Shown here one piece after another: positions 53,057 to 61,851 of a DNA stretch of 64,000 nucleotides. The notes under the pieces are model-generated. The model saw only the letters and a program-made list of their open reading frames with translations. It ran no database searches and had not been told where the DNA came from. The stretch covers positions 1 to 64,000 of the forward strand of contig NZ_FOVT01000016.1 in the NCBI RefSeq assembly GCF_900115245.1, read 5' to 3'. Position 1 is the stretch's first letter; every line of letters begins with the position of its first letter. This DNA comes from Mesorhizobium sp. NFR06. GTDB lineage: Bacteria > Pseudomonadota > Alphaproteobacteria > Rhizobiales > Rhizobiaceae. A program made the position numbers and the translations under genes.

Positions 53057-53344
53057 GGCGGCGCCCCGCGACGACCGACCGCCCCCGAATCGAGCGCGCC
53101 GCCCGCGCGGAACTTCCGGCGGGGAAAGCCGCACCCGTGGCGACGGGCGCATATTTGTGTCACTCGTTGTTACCCTTCGACGACCGAATCTTACCTCGCG
53201 ACGATCGCTGAACGTCAGCATCATCTAAACTTTTCGCGAGGGAACTTTTTCCCTGCGGAATCGCAATTTCATGAAATACCCAGCGCGCCAAATCATGGCC
53301 TTTACGTGCAGAAGCTGGGGGGCAAACTCGATAACCGACACCGC
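53057..53344. other. Non-coding stretch before the AraC-type gene
   Basis: With the preceding repeat this makes a 388-bp gap. It is partly AT-rich after 53150. I see no clear promoter with both hexamers; TTCATGAAAT (around 53268-53277) is a short palindrome. A frame reading into the AraC gene is open from 53306 (GTG). Confidence 0.45.
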
Positions 53345-53857
53345 ATGCGATCACGAATTATTGTGGCTAGGGAACCGAAAGCACCATCTAAGGTTGAGCC
53401 AAGGCCGCGGGGTGTTGGACGTCAGGAGTCCGAATTGCCGCGTGACCACGATCTGCCAGCCTGGTTCTTGGAGATCCCGGCGGAGAGACGTCCGCAGCTG
53501 AGCGCCAAGGGCGGGCTTTCGATCCGCGCCACCCGTCAAATCCTGCAGTTCCTGAACGAGAATTTTTCGCGAAAGCTTTCGCTCGCAGAGATGGCGGCCG
53601 TATGCGAGCTGTCACCCTACCATTTCGTCCGCGCCTTCTCGAAGACGTTCGGCGCTTCGCCGCATCAGTATGTCCTCGTTCTTCGCCTGGATTTTGCCGA
53701 AGAGCTGCTCGCCGACAAGCGCCTGTCGATCACCGACATCGCCGATTTGAGCGGGTTTTCCAGCCAGAGCCACTTCACCACCACTATGAAGAAATATCGC
53801 CACGTTACGCCCTTGCAGGTGCGGGAGCGGCGGCTTCGCGGCCAGGCGAATAAGTAA
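53345..53857 (+). CDS. AraC-family transcriptional regulator (DNA-binding domain only)
   Basis: About 170 residues. The C-terminal ~100 residues form the two helix-turn-helix motifs of AraC/XylS proteins: KLSLAEMAAVCELSPYHFVR and LSITDIADLSGFSSQSHFTT. The N-terminal ~60 residues are short and charged, with no room for a sensing domain. The ATG 53345 is a provisional start; GTG 53306 is possible. It lies 95 bp before the adhesin operon in the same direction and is the obvious candidate regulator. Confidence 0.8.
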   Translation: MRSRIIVAREPKAPSKVEPRPRGVGRQESELPRDHDLPAWFLEIPAERRPQLSAKGGLSIRATRQILQFLNENFSRKLSLAEMAAVCELSPYHFVRAFSKTFGASPHQYVLVLRLDFAEELLADKRLSITDIADLSGFSSQSHFTTTMKKYRHVTPLQVRERRLRGQANK

Positions 53858-53886
53858 GATAGCGCTAATTTAGTGGCAGCGTTATT

Positions 53887-53916
53887 TTGTGGGTCGGCTT
53901 ATAGAAGGTATATCTA
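53887..53916 (+). promoter_or_regulatory. Candidate promoter of the adhesin operon
   Basis: TTGTGG (53887-53892) and TATCTA (53911-53916) are 18 bp apart in an AT-rich stretch, directed toward the gene at 53953. This is a motif match only. Confidence 0.35.
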
Positions 53917-53952
53917 AAGTAATTTTGTGTTAACCTCCGGCCGATCAACTGG

Positions 53953-54510
53953 ATGTTTTTGGACAAACAGCAATTTGCTGAAATACGAGACTACGAAAAT
54001 CTGTCTTTCTGCGGCAAATCCGGTACTCGGATTCTCAGCTGGCTGCGGGGGCATATGCGCGACGATACGGCCATCGGTCGAAGCCTTTCCGAGGAGATCG
54101 GCTACTGGCTGGAGTCGGCATCCCGGACGCTTGAGAAACATTACGGAAGCGGCGTGCCGCTCGCCAAGCAGGATCTCCTGCTCGCCCATTACCTCTATGG
54201 CCTCACCGCCGTTGTTCACGCCGGCGACGAGCCAGCCGTCCATCTGGCGGCCGTGCGAACCTATCTCGAGCGGCTGATCCCCAAGGAGCGGGCCGCGACT
54301 GCGCTCACGGCCGTGCCCGAGGAGGGCGACGCCTGGCTCGAAAACACGCTCGATCGCGTCGAGGCGATCGGTGAAAAACAAGGCCATGCGCTGCTGGCGC
54401 GCGGCGCAGACGTCGTCATCCCATTTTCGAGCAGAAACGCCTCGGCGGCAGGGTCGGCGGAACCTGTCGCCATCGAGCGCGACCCACCAAAGGAGGCATT
54501 CTCGCAATGA
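53953..54510 (+). CDS. Hypothetical cytosolic protein, first gene of the adhesin operon
   Basis: A 185-residue, mostly helical protein without signal peptide or membrane helix. Central part: SLSEEIGYWLESASRTLEKH and LLLAHYLYGLTAVVHAGDEP; the last ~30 residues are Ser/Ala/Pro-rich. I do not recognise a family. The stop overlaps the adhesin start by 4 bp (54507-54510), so the two are translationally coupled. A regulatory or pre-secretion chaperone role is inference from this coupling only. Confidence 0.65.
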   Translation: MFLDKQQFAEIRDYENLSFCGKSGTRILSWLRGHMRDDTAIGRSLSEEIGYWLESASRTLEKHYGSGVPLAKQDLLLAHYLYGLTAVVHAGDEPAVHLAAVRTYLERLIPKERAATALTAVPEEGDAWLENTLDRVEAIGEKQGHALLARGADVVIPFSSRNASAAGSAEPVAIERDPPKEAFSQ

Positions 54511-57500
54511 ACGTCAGGCAAGGACGAACCATCCGGCGCCGATCGGGCACCTTCACTGGAAACTGGGTTTCCGGCGGCGCCGAGACCCGCTCGCTCCGTC
54601 GTCGCCTCATGGCGGCGCTGCGCAAGGCGTATCGCGTGCTCGGCATGCGCCGCAAGGGGCTGGGGCTCGGCGCGCTGGGCAGCGGCAGAATGCTGGCGGC
54701 GGCGCTAGGTGCGACTGCATTGGCGGGCATCGGCACGCCGGCATCAGCACAGTTTGTCGGCGGTGGCGGCACGGCGAACGGGGTGCGCGGTATCGCGATC
54801 GGATCTGGAGCCGTGCAAAACGGAGCCGATTCCATTGCCGAGGGCACCAATGCCAACGCCGGTAGCCAGAATGCCGTCGCGATCGGCTTCCAGTCGCTCG
54901 CGACCCAGATCAACTCCATCTATCTTGGTTCTCGGACCGCCGCAGGAACGGGAGCGCTTGCCCAGAGCGCGATCGGCATCGGTACGGATGTGACGGCATC
55001 CCAGGTCGACGCCATTGCAATGGGACGTGCGTCCGTTTCGTCGGCACAATATGCGGTTGCCATCGGCCTGAACGCGAGCGCCACCGGCGCCGGCGGCGCG
55101 ATGGCGTTGGGCCAAGGCACTGTTTCAAGCGGAGTCAATTCGGTAGCGCTCGGCGTTCAGGCCAGTGCAACCGGGGCCGGCGCCAATGCCTTGGGCACTT
55201 TCTCCGTTGCTTCGGGAGGCAACTCCACCGCCCTAGGCACCAGCTCCACGGCTAGCAACAACTACGCGACAGCCGCAGGCTGGGCGTCCGTCGCCAGCGG
55301 CGCCAATTCCACTGCCGTAGGACGTCAGGCCGTTGCCAGCGGCACAAACGCCTCCTCCTTCGGGACTGGTTCGAGTGCGATAGGAGACAATTCCCTCGCT
55401 GCCGGCGTTAGCGCCAGCTCGGCCGGCGCGCAGTCCGTGGCGCTCGGCAACCAGGCTAGTGCGCAATCAGGGGCGGCAGTAGCGATCGGCGCCGGGGCGA
55501 CTGCCTCCGGCGGCGTCCCTGGTGCCGGGGCCATCGCCATGGGCATTGGCGCCAAGGCCATCGCCACCGGCAGCGGTTCCCCGATCGCCATCGGCGCGAA
55601 CGCCAATGCGAGCGGCGCTTCGGGCACGGCGCTTCCCGGCGGCTTCACATCGTTCGAAGCGACCGCGATCGGCAACAGCGCGGTCGCCACGGGGCAGGGC
55701 GGCACGGCTGTCGGCATCGCCAGTAACGCAACGGGCACCTGGTCAACCTCCCTCGGCTTGAGCACCACGGCGTCGGGCGATCACGCGACCGCAGTCGGTG
55801 TCCTCGCCAGCGCGACGGGAGCGGAGTCTACGTCGGTTGGTTCTCAAGCCAAGGCCACCGGTGCCCTTTCGTTCGCTGGTGGCCGTTTGTCCACTGCCAG
55901 CGGCGACGCTTCCGTCGCCGTTGGCAGGTCAGCCGTGGCGTTGGGGGCAGCCTCGACAGCACTCGGCTCGGGCGCGGTGGCATTCGACGTCAATGGGATC
56001 GCCATCGGCACCAGCGCAGGCGCGTTCACCGCCGATTCCGTCGCCATCGGCACGGGTGCGATCTCCGATGGCGGCCAGTCCGTCGCCATCGGCTTCGGCA
56101 ATATGGCTTACGGCGACGGCGCGGTCGCCATCGGCGATCCGAGCTATGCCAGCGGCACCGGCGCCTTCACCGGCGGCGCCAACAACATCGCCAACAGCGA
56201 CGGCACGGCGAGCGCCACCGCCACCAACCAGGCCGCAGGCGCGGTTGCGATCGGCAACAACAATAAGGCGATCGGGCAGGGCTCGGTGGCGCTGGGCAAC
56301 GGTTCCACCGCAGGTGCTTCCGGTTTCGTCGGCAATGTTGCGCTGGGTAATGGCGCGACGGCGGCGGCAAGCTCCGGCGATGTCGCGCTGGGCTCTGGCT
56401 CGGTGACCGCGACTGCGGTCGGCACCAGCGGCACGATCATTGGGACCACAGCCTACAGCTTCGCCGGCACGAACCCGACGAGCACCGTCAGCGTCGGCGC
56501 GCCTGGCGCGGAGCGGACCATCACCAATGTTGCCGCGGGCCGGCTCAGCAACGCCTCGACCGACGCCATCAATGGCTCGCAGCTCTTCGCCACCAACCAG
56601 CAGGTGACGCAGAACACCACCGACATCAGCAATCTCAGCTCGTCGCTCACCAACATCAACACCGGCGCGGGCATCAAATATTTCCACGCCAATTCGACCT
56701 TGGCCGATTCCCAGGCGCTCGGCACGGATTCTGTCGCGATCGGTCCGAACGCGATCGCCAACAACGCCGGTGACGTGGCGATCGGCCTCAACTCGGTGTC
56801 CGGCACCACGACCGTGGTCGGCGGCACGACGATCGGCGGCGTGAACTACACGTTTGCCGGCGGAACGCCGGCCGGCGCGTTCTCGGTCGGCTCGGTGGGC
56901 GCGGAGCGCCAGATCCAGAACGTCGCGGCCGGGAGGTTGAGCAATGCCTCGACCGATGCCGTCAACGGCTCGCAGCTCTTCGCCACAAACCAGCAGGTGA
57001 CGCAGAACACGACCGATATCGCCACCAACACCGCCGACATCACCACTCTCGGCAACACGATCAACAATTTTGCCGGCGACACCTCGACGGCCTACACCGA
57101 CGCCAATGGCGACGGCATCCGCTATGTGCGCACCAATGACAGCACCCTACCGGTCACCGACGCCTTCGCTCAAGGGGTAGGCTCCTCCGCCCTCGGCTAC
57201 CAGGCGACCGCTTCCGCCGGCGACGCGTTGGCGCTCGGCCGCGGCACCCAGGCCACCGTCCTTGGCGGCGTGGCGCTTGGCGCTGGCTCGATCTCGGATC
57301 GGGCGGTCGCGCCCGTATCGGGATCGATCCTCTCCGGCACCGGCCTCATTCCCTACAACACCGCGGATATGAGCCTGCTCGGCGCCGTCTCGGTCGGCAC
57401 GTCCACCTCCTATCGCCAGATCATCAACGTCGCCGACGGCACCGAGGACCAGGACGCGGTGACGCTGCGCCAGTTGAAGGGGGCGCTGAGCTCCTTCGCG

Positions 57501-58559
57501 GTGACGGGAACCATGTACTTCCACGCCAATTCGACCGCCTCCGACTCCCTTGCGGTCGGGGTCGACTCGGTTGCGATCGGTCCGCGCACCACGGTCAATG
57601 GCGACAACGGCATCGGCATGGGCAACGGCGCCATCGTGCAGCAGACGGCGCCGGGCGGCATCGCCATCGGCCAGACGGCGACCGTCAACCAGGCCGACAG
57701 CATCGCGCTCGGCACCAACTCGACCGCCAACGGCGCCCAGTCGATGGCGCTCGGCGCCGGCGCCACGGCCAACGAGCCGGGTAGCGTCGCTCTCGGCGCG
57801 GGCTCGACCACGGCGGCGGCGGTTGCCACCACCGGGACTACGATCAACGGCGTCAACTACACGTTTGCCGGAACAGCTCCGACGAGCACCGTCAGCGTCG
57901 GCACCGTCGGTAACGAGCGCACCGTCACCAATGTCGCGGCGGGCCGGATCAGTGCCTCCTCGACGGACGCCATCAACGGCAGCCAGCTCTACGCGACCAA
58001 CCAGGCAGTCGAAGCCATGCAGGGAAGTGTCGGCGATCTCAACGAGTTCGCGGTCCAGTACGACAAGAACGGGGACGGCAGCAAATCCAACTCGCTGACG
58101 CTGGTCGGCGGCGACGTGAATGCGCCCGTCGTCATCCACAATGTCGGCGCCGGCACCGCCAACACCGATGCGGTCAACGTGCAGCAACTCAATCTTGGGC
58201 TCGCGACCACGTTCGACAACTCCAAGGCCTATACCAACCAGGTGGCGGCCACCACGCTCCAGCAGGCCAATGCCTATACCGACTCCAAGCTCAGCCAGCT
58301 CAACATGGACATGGACGAGGCTCGCGGCGAGGCGCGCCAGGCGGCCGCGATCGGCCTGGCCGCCGCGTCGCTGCGCTATGACGACCGCCCGGGCAAGCTG
58401 AGCGTTGCGGCTGGCGGCGGCTATTGGCGCGGCGAGGGGGCCGCCGCGTTCGGCGCTGGCTACACCAGCGAGGACGGCCGTGCCCGGGCCAATGTGTCCG
58501 GCACGACGGCGGGCGGACACTGGGGCGTTGGCGCAGGCGTCAGCTTTACCCTCAACTGA
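54507..58559 (+). CDS. Trimeric autotransporter adhesin (YadA-like)
   Basis: A 1350-residue type Vc secreted adhesin. An unusually long, basic signal region (residues 1-81) ends at GTPASA|QFV. Residues ~90-650 are head repeats with dozens of A/S-V-A-I/L-G units. Neck modules lie near 668-705, 800-840 and 1137-1175 (for example NVAAGRLSNASTDAINGSQL), with shorter ones near 967 and 1205. A coiled-coil stalk leads to the C-terminal beta-barrel anchor (about 1290-1350) ending GAGVSFTLN. The ~560-residue head is rich in Gly, Ala and Ser. It should trimerise in the outer membrane and bind host or abiotic surfaces. Confidence 0.93.
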   Translation: MNVRQGRTIRRRSGTFTGNWVSGGAETRSLRRRLMAALRKAYRVLGMRRKGLGLGALGSGRMLAAALGATALAGIGTPASAQFVGGGGTANGVRGIAIGSGAVQNGADSIAEGTNANAGSQNAVAIGFQSLATQINSIYLGSRTAAGTGALAQSAIGIGTDVTASQVDAIAMGRASVSSAQYAVAIGLNASATGAGGAMALGQGTVSSGVNSVALGVQASATGAGANALGTFSVASGGNSTALGTSSTASNNYATAAGWASVASGANSTAVGRQAVASGTNASSFGTGSSAIGDNSLAAGVSASSAGAQSVALGNQASAQSGAAVAIGAGATASGGVPGAGAIAMGIGAKAIATGSGSPIAIGANANASGASGTALPGGFTSFEATAIGNSAVATGQGGTAVGIASNATGTWSTSLGLSTTASGDHATAVGVLASATGAESTSVGSQAKATGALSFAGGRLSTASGDASVAVGRSAVALGAASTALGSGAVAFDVNGIAIGTSAGAFTADSVAIGTGAISDGGQSVAIGFGNMAYGDGAVAIGDPSYASGTGAFTGGANNIANSDGTASATATNQAAGAVAIGNNNKAIGQGSVALGNGSTAGASGFVGNVALGNGATAAASSGDVALGSGSVTATAVGTSGTIIGTTAYSFAGTNPTSTVSVGAPGAERTITNVAAGRLSNASTDAINGSQLFATNQQVTQNTTDISNLSSSLTNINTGAGIKYFHANSTLADSQALGTDSVAIGPNAIANNAGDVAIGLNSVSGTTTVVGGTTIGGVNYTFAGGTPAGAFSVGSVGAERQIQNVAAGRLSNASTDAVNGSQLFATNQQVTQNTTDIATNTADITTLGNTINNFAGDTSTAYTDANGDGIRYVRTNDSTLPVTDAFAQGVGSSALGYQATASAGDALALGRGTQATVLGGVALGAGSISDRAVAPVSGSILSGTGLIPYNTADMSLLGAVSVGTSTSYRQIINVADGTEDQDAVTLRQLKGALSSFAVTGTMYFHANSTASDSLAVGVDSVAIGPRTTVNGDNGIGMGNGAIVQQTAPGGIAIGQTATVNQADSIALGTNSTANGAQSMALGAGATANEPGSVALGAGSTTAAAVATTGTTINGVNYTFAGTAPTSTVSVGTVGNERTVTNVAAGRISASSTDAINGSQLYATNQAVEAMQGSVGDLNEFAVQYDKNGDGSKSNSLTLVGGDVNAPVVIHNVGAGTANTDAVNVQQLNLGLATTFDNSKAYTNQVAATTLQQANAYTDSKLSQLNMDMDEARGEARQAAAIGLAAASLRYDDRPGKLSVAAGGGYWRGEGAAAFGAGYTSEDGRARANVSGTTAGGHWGVGAGVSFTLN

Positions 58560-58567
58560 GTCACTCC

Positions 58568-59143
58568 ATGACCAGGCCAGTAGTCTCTGCCGTTTCGATA
58601 TGCATGACTTGCCTGCTCCTGTCCGGCCCGGTCGCGGTCGCACAGGAGGCAGCGCCGTCCGCCTATCGGATAAAGGCTTCGGACGTCGCGGTGCCGCCCG
58701 ACGTGAAGCTTGGCGAATATCAGCGGACCACGCGTCCATTCGAGAACTGGACGCTGATCTGCGACGAGAACCTGCAGGCCAGGAAGAAGGTCTGCAACAT
58801 CAGCCAGTCCTTCATCGACCAGGGCCAGGCGCTGGTCTTCAGCTGGTCGCTCGCGGCTGACGAGAAAGGCAAGCCCTTCATGATATTGCGAACTCCGAGC
58901 GCGGCAGGCGCGGGAAGCAAGCTTTCGCTGAAGCTTGCCGGGCGCAAACAGCCGGTGGATGTTCAGCTGCAGGGCTGCGATGCGTCGGTCTGCGTCGGCT
59001 ACGTCCCCGTGGGTCCCATGCTTCGCGAGCAGATCGGCAAGGAGACCACGGTCCAGGTCTCCTATTCCCTGCCGTCGGGAGCGACGGTCAGCCTCGACGC
59101 CCCCTTCAAGGGGCTCAAGACCGCCCTGTCGGCCATCAACTAG
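58568..59143 (+). CDS. Invasion-associated locus B (IalB) family protein
   Basis: A 191-residue exported protein with a signal peptide (MTRPVVSAVSICMTCLLLSG, cleaved near VAVA|QEA). The mature part has the IalB pattern: FENWTLICDENLQARKKVCN, SWSLAADEKGKPFMILRTP and the GCDASVCVGYVPVGPML segment, with two conserved cysteine pairs. It starts 8 bp after the adhesin stop. IalB is linked to erythrocyte invasion in Bartonella; its molecular role is unknown. Here it may help adhesin passage or stability in the envelope. Confidence 0.85.
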   Translation: MTRPVVSAVSICMTCLLLSGPVAVAQEAAPSAYRIKASDVAVPPDVKLGEYQRTTRPFENWTLICDENLQARKKVCNISQSFIDQGQALVFSWSLAADEKGKPFMILRTPSAAGAGSKLSLKLAGRKQPVDVQLQGCDASVCVGYVPVGPMLREQIGKETTVQVSYSLPSGATVSLDAPFKGLKTALSAIN

Positions 59144-59157
59144 AAAGACTTGAGAAG

Positions 59158-59883
59158 ATGACACGCCAATCGATCGAGGACAGAATCCTGACACGCTCCC
59201 AGCCCGTGCCGCTACCGGAGCCGCCGGCAAACCTGCCGCCGAAGCGCTCGTCCATCCGGCGGCTGGCACGAAACACGGCGCTGTTCGGCTCGTTTGCCGT
59301 GCTGGTCGCGGCGGCGGTCGTTCTGTCGTTTCGCCTCTCACCCGCGCTGGGGACCTTCGTCGCCGGCACGGCCTCGGCGCAATCGCAGGCGCCCGCCCAG
59401 GGCAAGCCGGCGGAAGCCACGCCCGCGCCGGCAAATGCTTCCGCTAACAAGAATCCGTTCCAGGCGCATGCGGCCCAGGCAGGCGTCCATACCTGCGCCA
59501 ATCTCTTCGTCACGCTTGGACAGGCTCTAACAGCCGGATCGACCTATGCGGTCCAGACGCAATGGGACAACAGCTCGCCCGATACCCACGCCGTGCAGGC
59601 TGTCGCCGGCATGAGCTACAACCTGCCGGACTACAAGACGCAAGCCGCCGGCGTCGTCTATGCCTCGCCCGCCGGCCAGACTTGCGAGGGCGGCTTCGTG
59701 CGCGTGGCGCCGTTCCAGCGCTCTTGCCAGGAAGTCGCCACGACGCTCCCGGAGGGCAGCCTGCGGGCGGACAATCTTTCGAACACGATGCTGTTCAACC
59801 TGGCCAACAATGGCGGCCAGGCCCTGCTGGTCCCGACCGGCAACACCTGCATCGTCGTCTCGGTCGCGCGCATGGGCGGCTAG
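59158..59883 (+). CDS. Hypothetical membrane-anchored periplasmic protein
   Basis: A 241-residue protein, 14 bp after the ialB-like gene. Residues 1-38 are basic/Pro-rich and cytoplasmic, one helix follows (about 41-60, ALFGSFAVLVAAAVVLSFRL), then an Ala/Pro-rich linker and a C-terminal domain with four cysteines (HTCANL, QTCEGG, RSCQEV, NTCIVV) that could form two disulfides. I do not recognise a family. Topology and linker resemble envelope-spanning accessory proteins, which is inference. Confidence 0.65.
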   Translation: MTRQSIEDRILTRSQPVPLPEPPANLPPKRSSIRRLARNTALFGSFAVLVAAAVVLSFRLSPALGTFVAGTASAQSQAPAQGKPAEATPAPANASANKNPFQAHAAQAGVHTCANLFVTLGQALTAGSTYAVQTQWDNSSPDTHAVQAVAGMSYNLPDYKTQAAGVVYASPAGQTCEGGFVRVAPFQRSCQEVATTLPEGSLRADNLSNTMLFNLANNGGQALLVPTGNTCIVVSVARMGG

Positions 59884-59935
59884 AGTGCCGGGCATGACGG
59901 TCGATTGCTGAGCAGTTGCAACCTGGAGCACGAAA

Positions 59936-60415
59936 ATGCTGATCAATCCCCGCCTTTCGATCCCGCTGCTCGCGGTGCTCGCCGGGCTTACGATTGCGAG
60001 CAACGCCGCGGATCTGGTCGCCCCATCGCCGCCCCCGGCGCCGGCGAACGAGGAGAAAGGCATCTGGGGCGCGATCGCCTATTCGCCGGGTGACGGCCGT
60101 CACGGCTTCTTCTGGGGCGCCGACAAGCGGCAGGAAGCCGAGGACATCGCGCTCAAGCATTGCGAGAATGCGGACGGCAAGGGTTGCAGGGTGGTCGAGG
60201 TGTTCCGCAACCATCGCCATTGGGACGATGACGACGGCACTGGCTTTCCCTACGAGCATTGCGCGGCGCTTTCGGTCGGCAAGAGCCGTGGCGCGGCAAC
60301 CCCGTTCTGGGGTGCCGCGTCGGCCACGACCCGCCGCGAGGCAGAGGACAAGGCTACGGCGCAGTGCGGCGGCGGGAAGAAGGAATGCAAGATCCGCGAA
60401 TGGGTCTGCACCTGA
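59936..60415 (+). CDS. DUF4189-domain exported protein
   Basis: A 159-residue protein with a signal peptide (MLINPRLSIPLLAVLAGLTI, cleavage near SNA|ADL). It contains the DUF4189 pattern GIWGAIAYSPGDGRHGFFWG, then ALKHCENADGKGC and a second half with WGAASATTRREAEDKATAQC. Seven cysteines suggest disulfides. The family is secreted and uncharacterised. The 52-bp spacing suggests it is the last gene of the adhesin operon. Confidence 0.78.
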   Translation: MLINPRLSIPLLAVLAGLTIASNAADLVAPSPPPAPANEEKGIWGAIAYSPGDGRHGFFWGADKRQEAEDIALKHCENADGKGCRVVEVFRNHRHWDDDDGTGFPYEHCAALSVGKSRGAATPFWGAASATTRREAEDKATAQCGGGKKECKIREWVCT

Positions 60416-60489
60416 CGGGGTGAAGTCCGGTCGACTTGTCCGCCGGCCGCGCATTCGTGCGTGGAATGCCTGGTAGCTCAGCCCGCCGA

Positions 60490-61140
60490 TCAGAGGGCAG
60501 GGCGCCTGGCTATGGCAAGGCCGATCCCAAGCGCGATCATCGCGCCGCCGGACGCTTCTCGCAGGCGTCGTATCACCCCCGAACGCCCGGCCGCGCCCTC
60601 CCTGATGCGGCTGGCCGCAAATGCGACCATGACATCGGCAAGCGTGTTCAGCGTTACCGATACGAAGCCCAGGGCCATGAACTGCAAGGCGACGTGTCCG
60701 GCGCCGAGGTTCACGAATTGTGGAATGAAGGCCAGGAAGAAGGCTGCCGTCTTCGGGTTCAACGCCTCGACCAGCACGCCTTCGCGGAATGCACGCCGGA
60801 CGCCGACCGCAGGCGCCGGCGCGCCGCCGTCCAGCATTGTCTTTGCCTCGCGGCGGGCGGACTGGAAGGTGCGGACGCCGAGCCAGACGAGGTAGACGGC
60901 GCCGATCACTTTCAGCGCCGTGAACAATTCCGCGCTTGCCAGCACGATTGCCGAAACGCCCAAGCTGCCGGCAAGCACATGGACCATGCCGCCCAGGCCC
61001 GTTCCGAAACTGGAGGCGATACCTTCCGCGCGTCCTCCGGCGAGCGTGCGCGCGGCGACGTAGAAGATGCCCGGTCCGGGCGTGATGGCAAGCAGCAGCG
61101 CCGCGGCGAAGTAAAGGGCGAACTGGGTCAGGTCCGGCAT
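60490..61140 (-). CDS. LysE/RhtB-family amino acid exporter
   Basis: A 216-residue membrane protein with five to six helices. The N-terminal family motif is LLLAITPGPGIFYVAARTLA; EALNPKTAAFFLAFIPQFVN is the second conserved segment. The start MPDLTQFALYFAAALL at 61140 has no clear ribosome-binding site. A GTG at 61155 just after the PaiB stop is an alternative. It is downstream of the PaiB-like gene and opposite a MocR regulator, so likely exports the compound that the regulator senses. Confidence 0.86.
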   Translation of the reverse strand: MPDLTQFALYFAAALLLAITPGPGIFYVAARTLAGGRAEGIASSFGTGLGGMVHVLAGSLGVSAIVLASAELFTALKVIGAVYLVWLGVRTFQSARREAKTMLDGGAPAPAVGVRRAFREGVLVEALNPKTAAFFLAFIPQFVNLGAGHVALQFMALGFVSVTLNTLADVMVAFAASRIREGAAGRSGVIRRLREASGGAMIALGIGLAIARRPAL

Positions 61141-61151
61141 GATGAGTTCGG

Positions 61152-61775
61152 TCACGACGGAATGAGCAGCGCGACCTTGCGGTCGGAAGGCCGGTCGCTC
61201 GCCGCGAGACCGGACACCACACCGGCGCGATCGGCCGCGTTGCGGTTCTGGCTCATCTTGCGCTTGCCTTCGAGCCTCGCGATCGGCATGCGCAGCCCGA
61301 CAATGCCTCTCAGTTGCGCTTGGATGAAATCCGGCGGCGCGTCCGATACGGCCCAGGGCGAGGCGCGCCCGGCTTCGTGGAGTTTGGTAAGGCGCGTGAC
61401 GATTTCGAGCAGCCTGTCGGCGTCCTCGAAGAATTCGATCGGTCCGTAGGCGTGGACGGCGACATAGTTCCAGGTCGGGACGACCTTGCCGGTCTCCTGC
61501 TTGGTCTGATACCAGGTCGGCGTCACATAGGCGTCCGGCCCCATGAAGATCGCCAGGCCGTCGCCCAGCGGCGGGACCCGCCATTGCGGGTTTGCCTTTG
61601 CGACATGGCCGTAGATCACGCCATGCTCGCCCTCGTTCTCGTCGAGAAGAAGCGGCAATGGCGTCGCGAGCGGCCCCTCCGCCGTGGCGGTGACCAGCGT
61701 CGCCAGCCGCGCGGCGCGGATCGCTGCGCTGAGGCTCTCATGGTCGTCATCGCGGAAGGCGGGCGGGATGTACAT
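61152..61775 (-). CDS. PaiB-like FMN-binding protein
   Basis: A 207-residue PaiB/FMN-binding split-barrel protein: MYIPPAFRDDDHESLSAAIR at the start and TPTWYQTKQETGKVVPTWNY as signature. AAGGAG stands upstream of the ATG at 61775. PaiB in Bacillus was described as a negative regulator, but the fold suggests an FMN or haem enzyme. It is co-directional with the LysE exporter and divergent from the MocR regulator. Confidence 0.85.
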   Translation of the reverse strand: MYIPPAFRDDDHESLSAAIRAARLATLVTATAEGPLATPLPLLLDENEGEHGVIYGHVAKANPQWRVPPLGDGLAIFMGPDAYVTPTWYQTKQETGKVVPTWNYVAVHAYGPIEFFEDADRLLEIVTRLTKLHEAGRASPWAVSDAPPDFIQAQLRGIVGLRMPIARLEGKRKMSQNRNAADRAGVVSGLAASDRPSDRKVALLIPS

Positions 61776-61851
61776 GGCGAAACTCCTTGCGTCGCAGGAA
61801 AAGATGCCGGAAAGCTGGCTTGCTTGGAACATCCAGTTTTGAAGGTTTTCG

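Noticed and set aside
54507..58559. Foreign origin of the adhesin gene
   Set aside because: Codon use and GC content look like the neighbours, no mobile-element genes flank it, and only a dispersed repeat lies upstream. Transfer is not supported by what can be seen.
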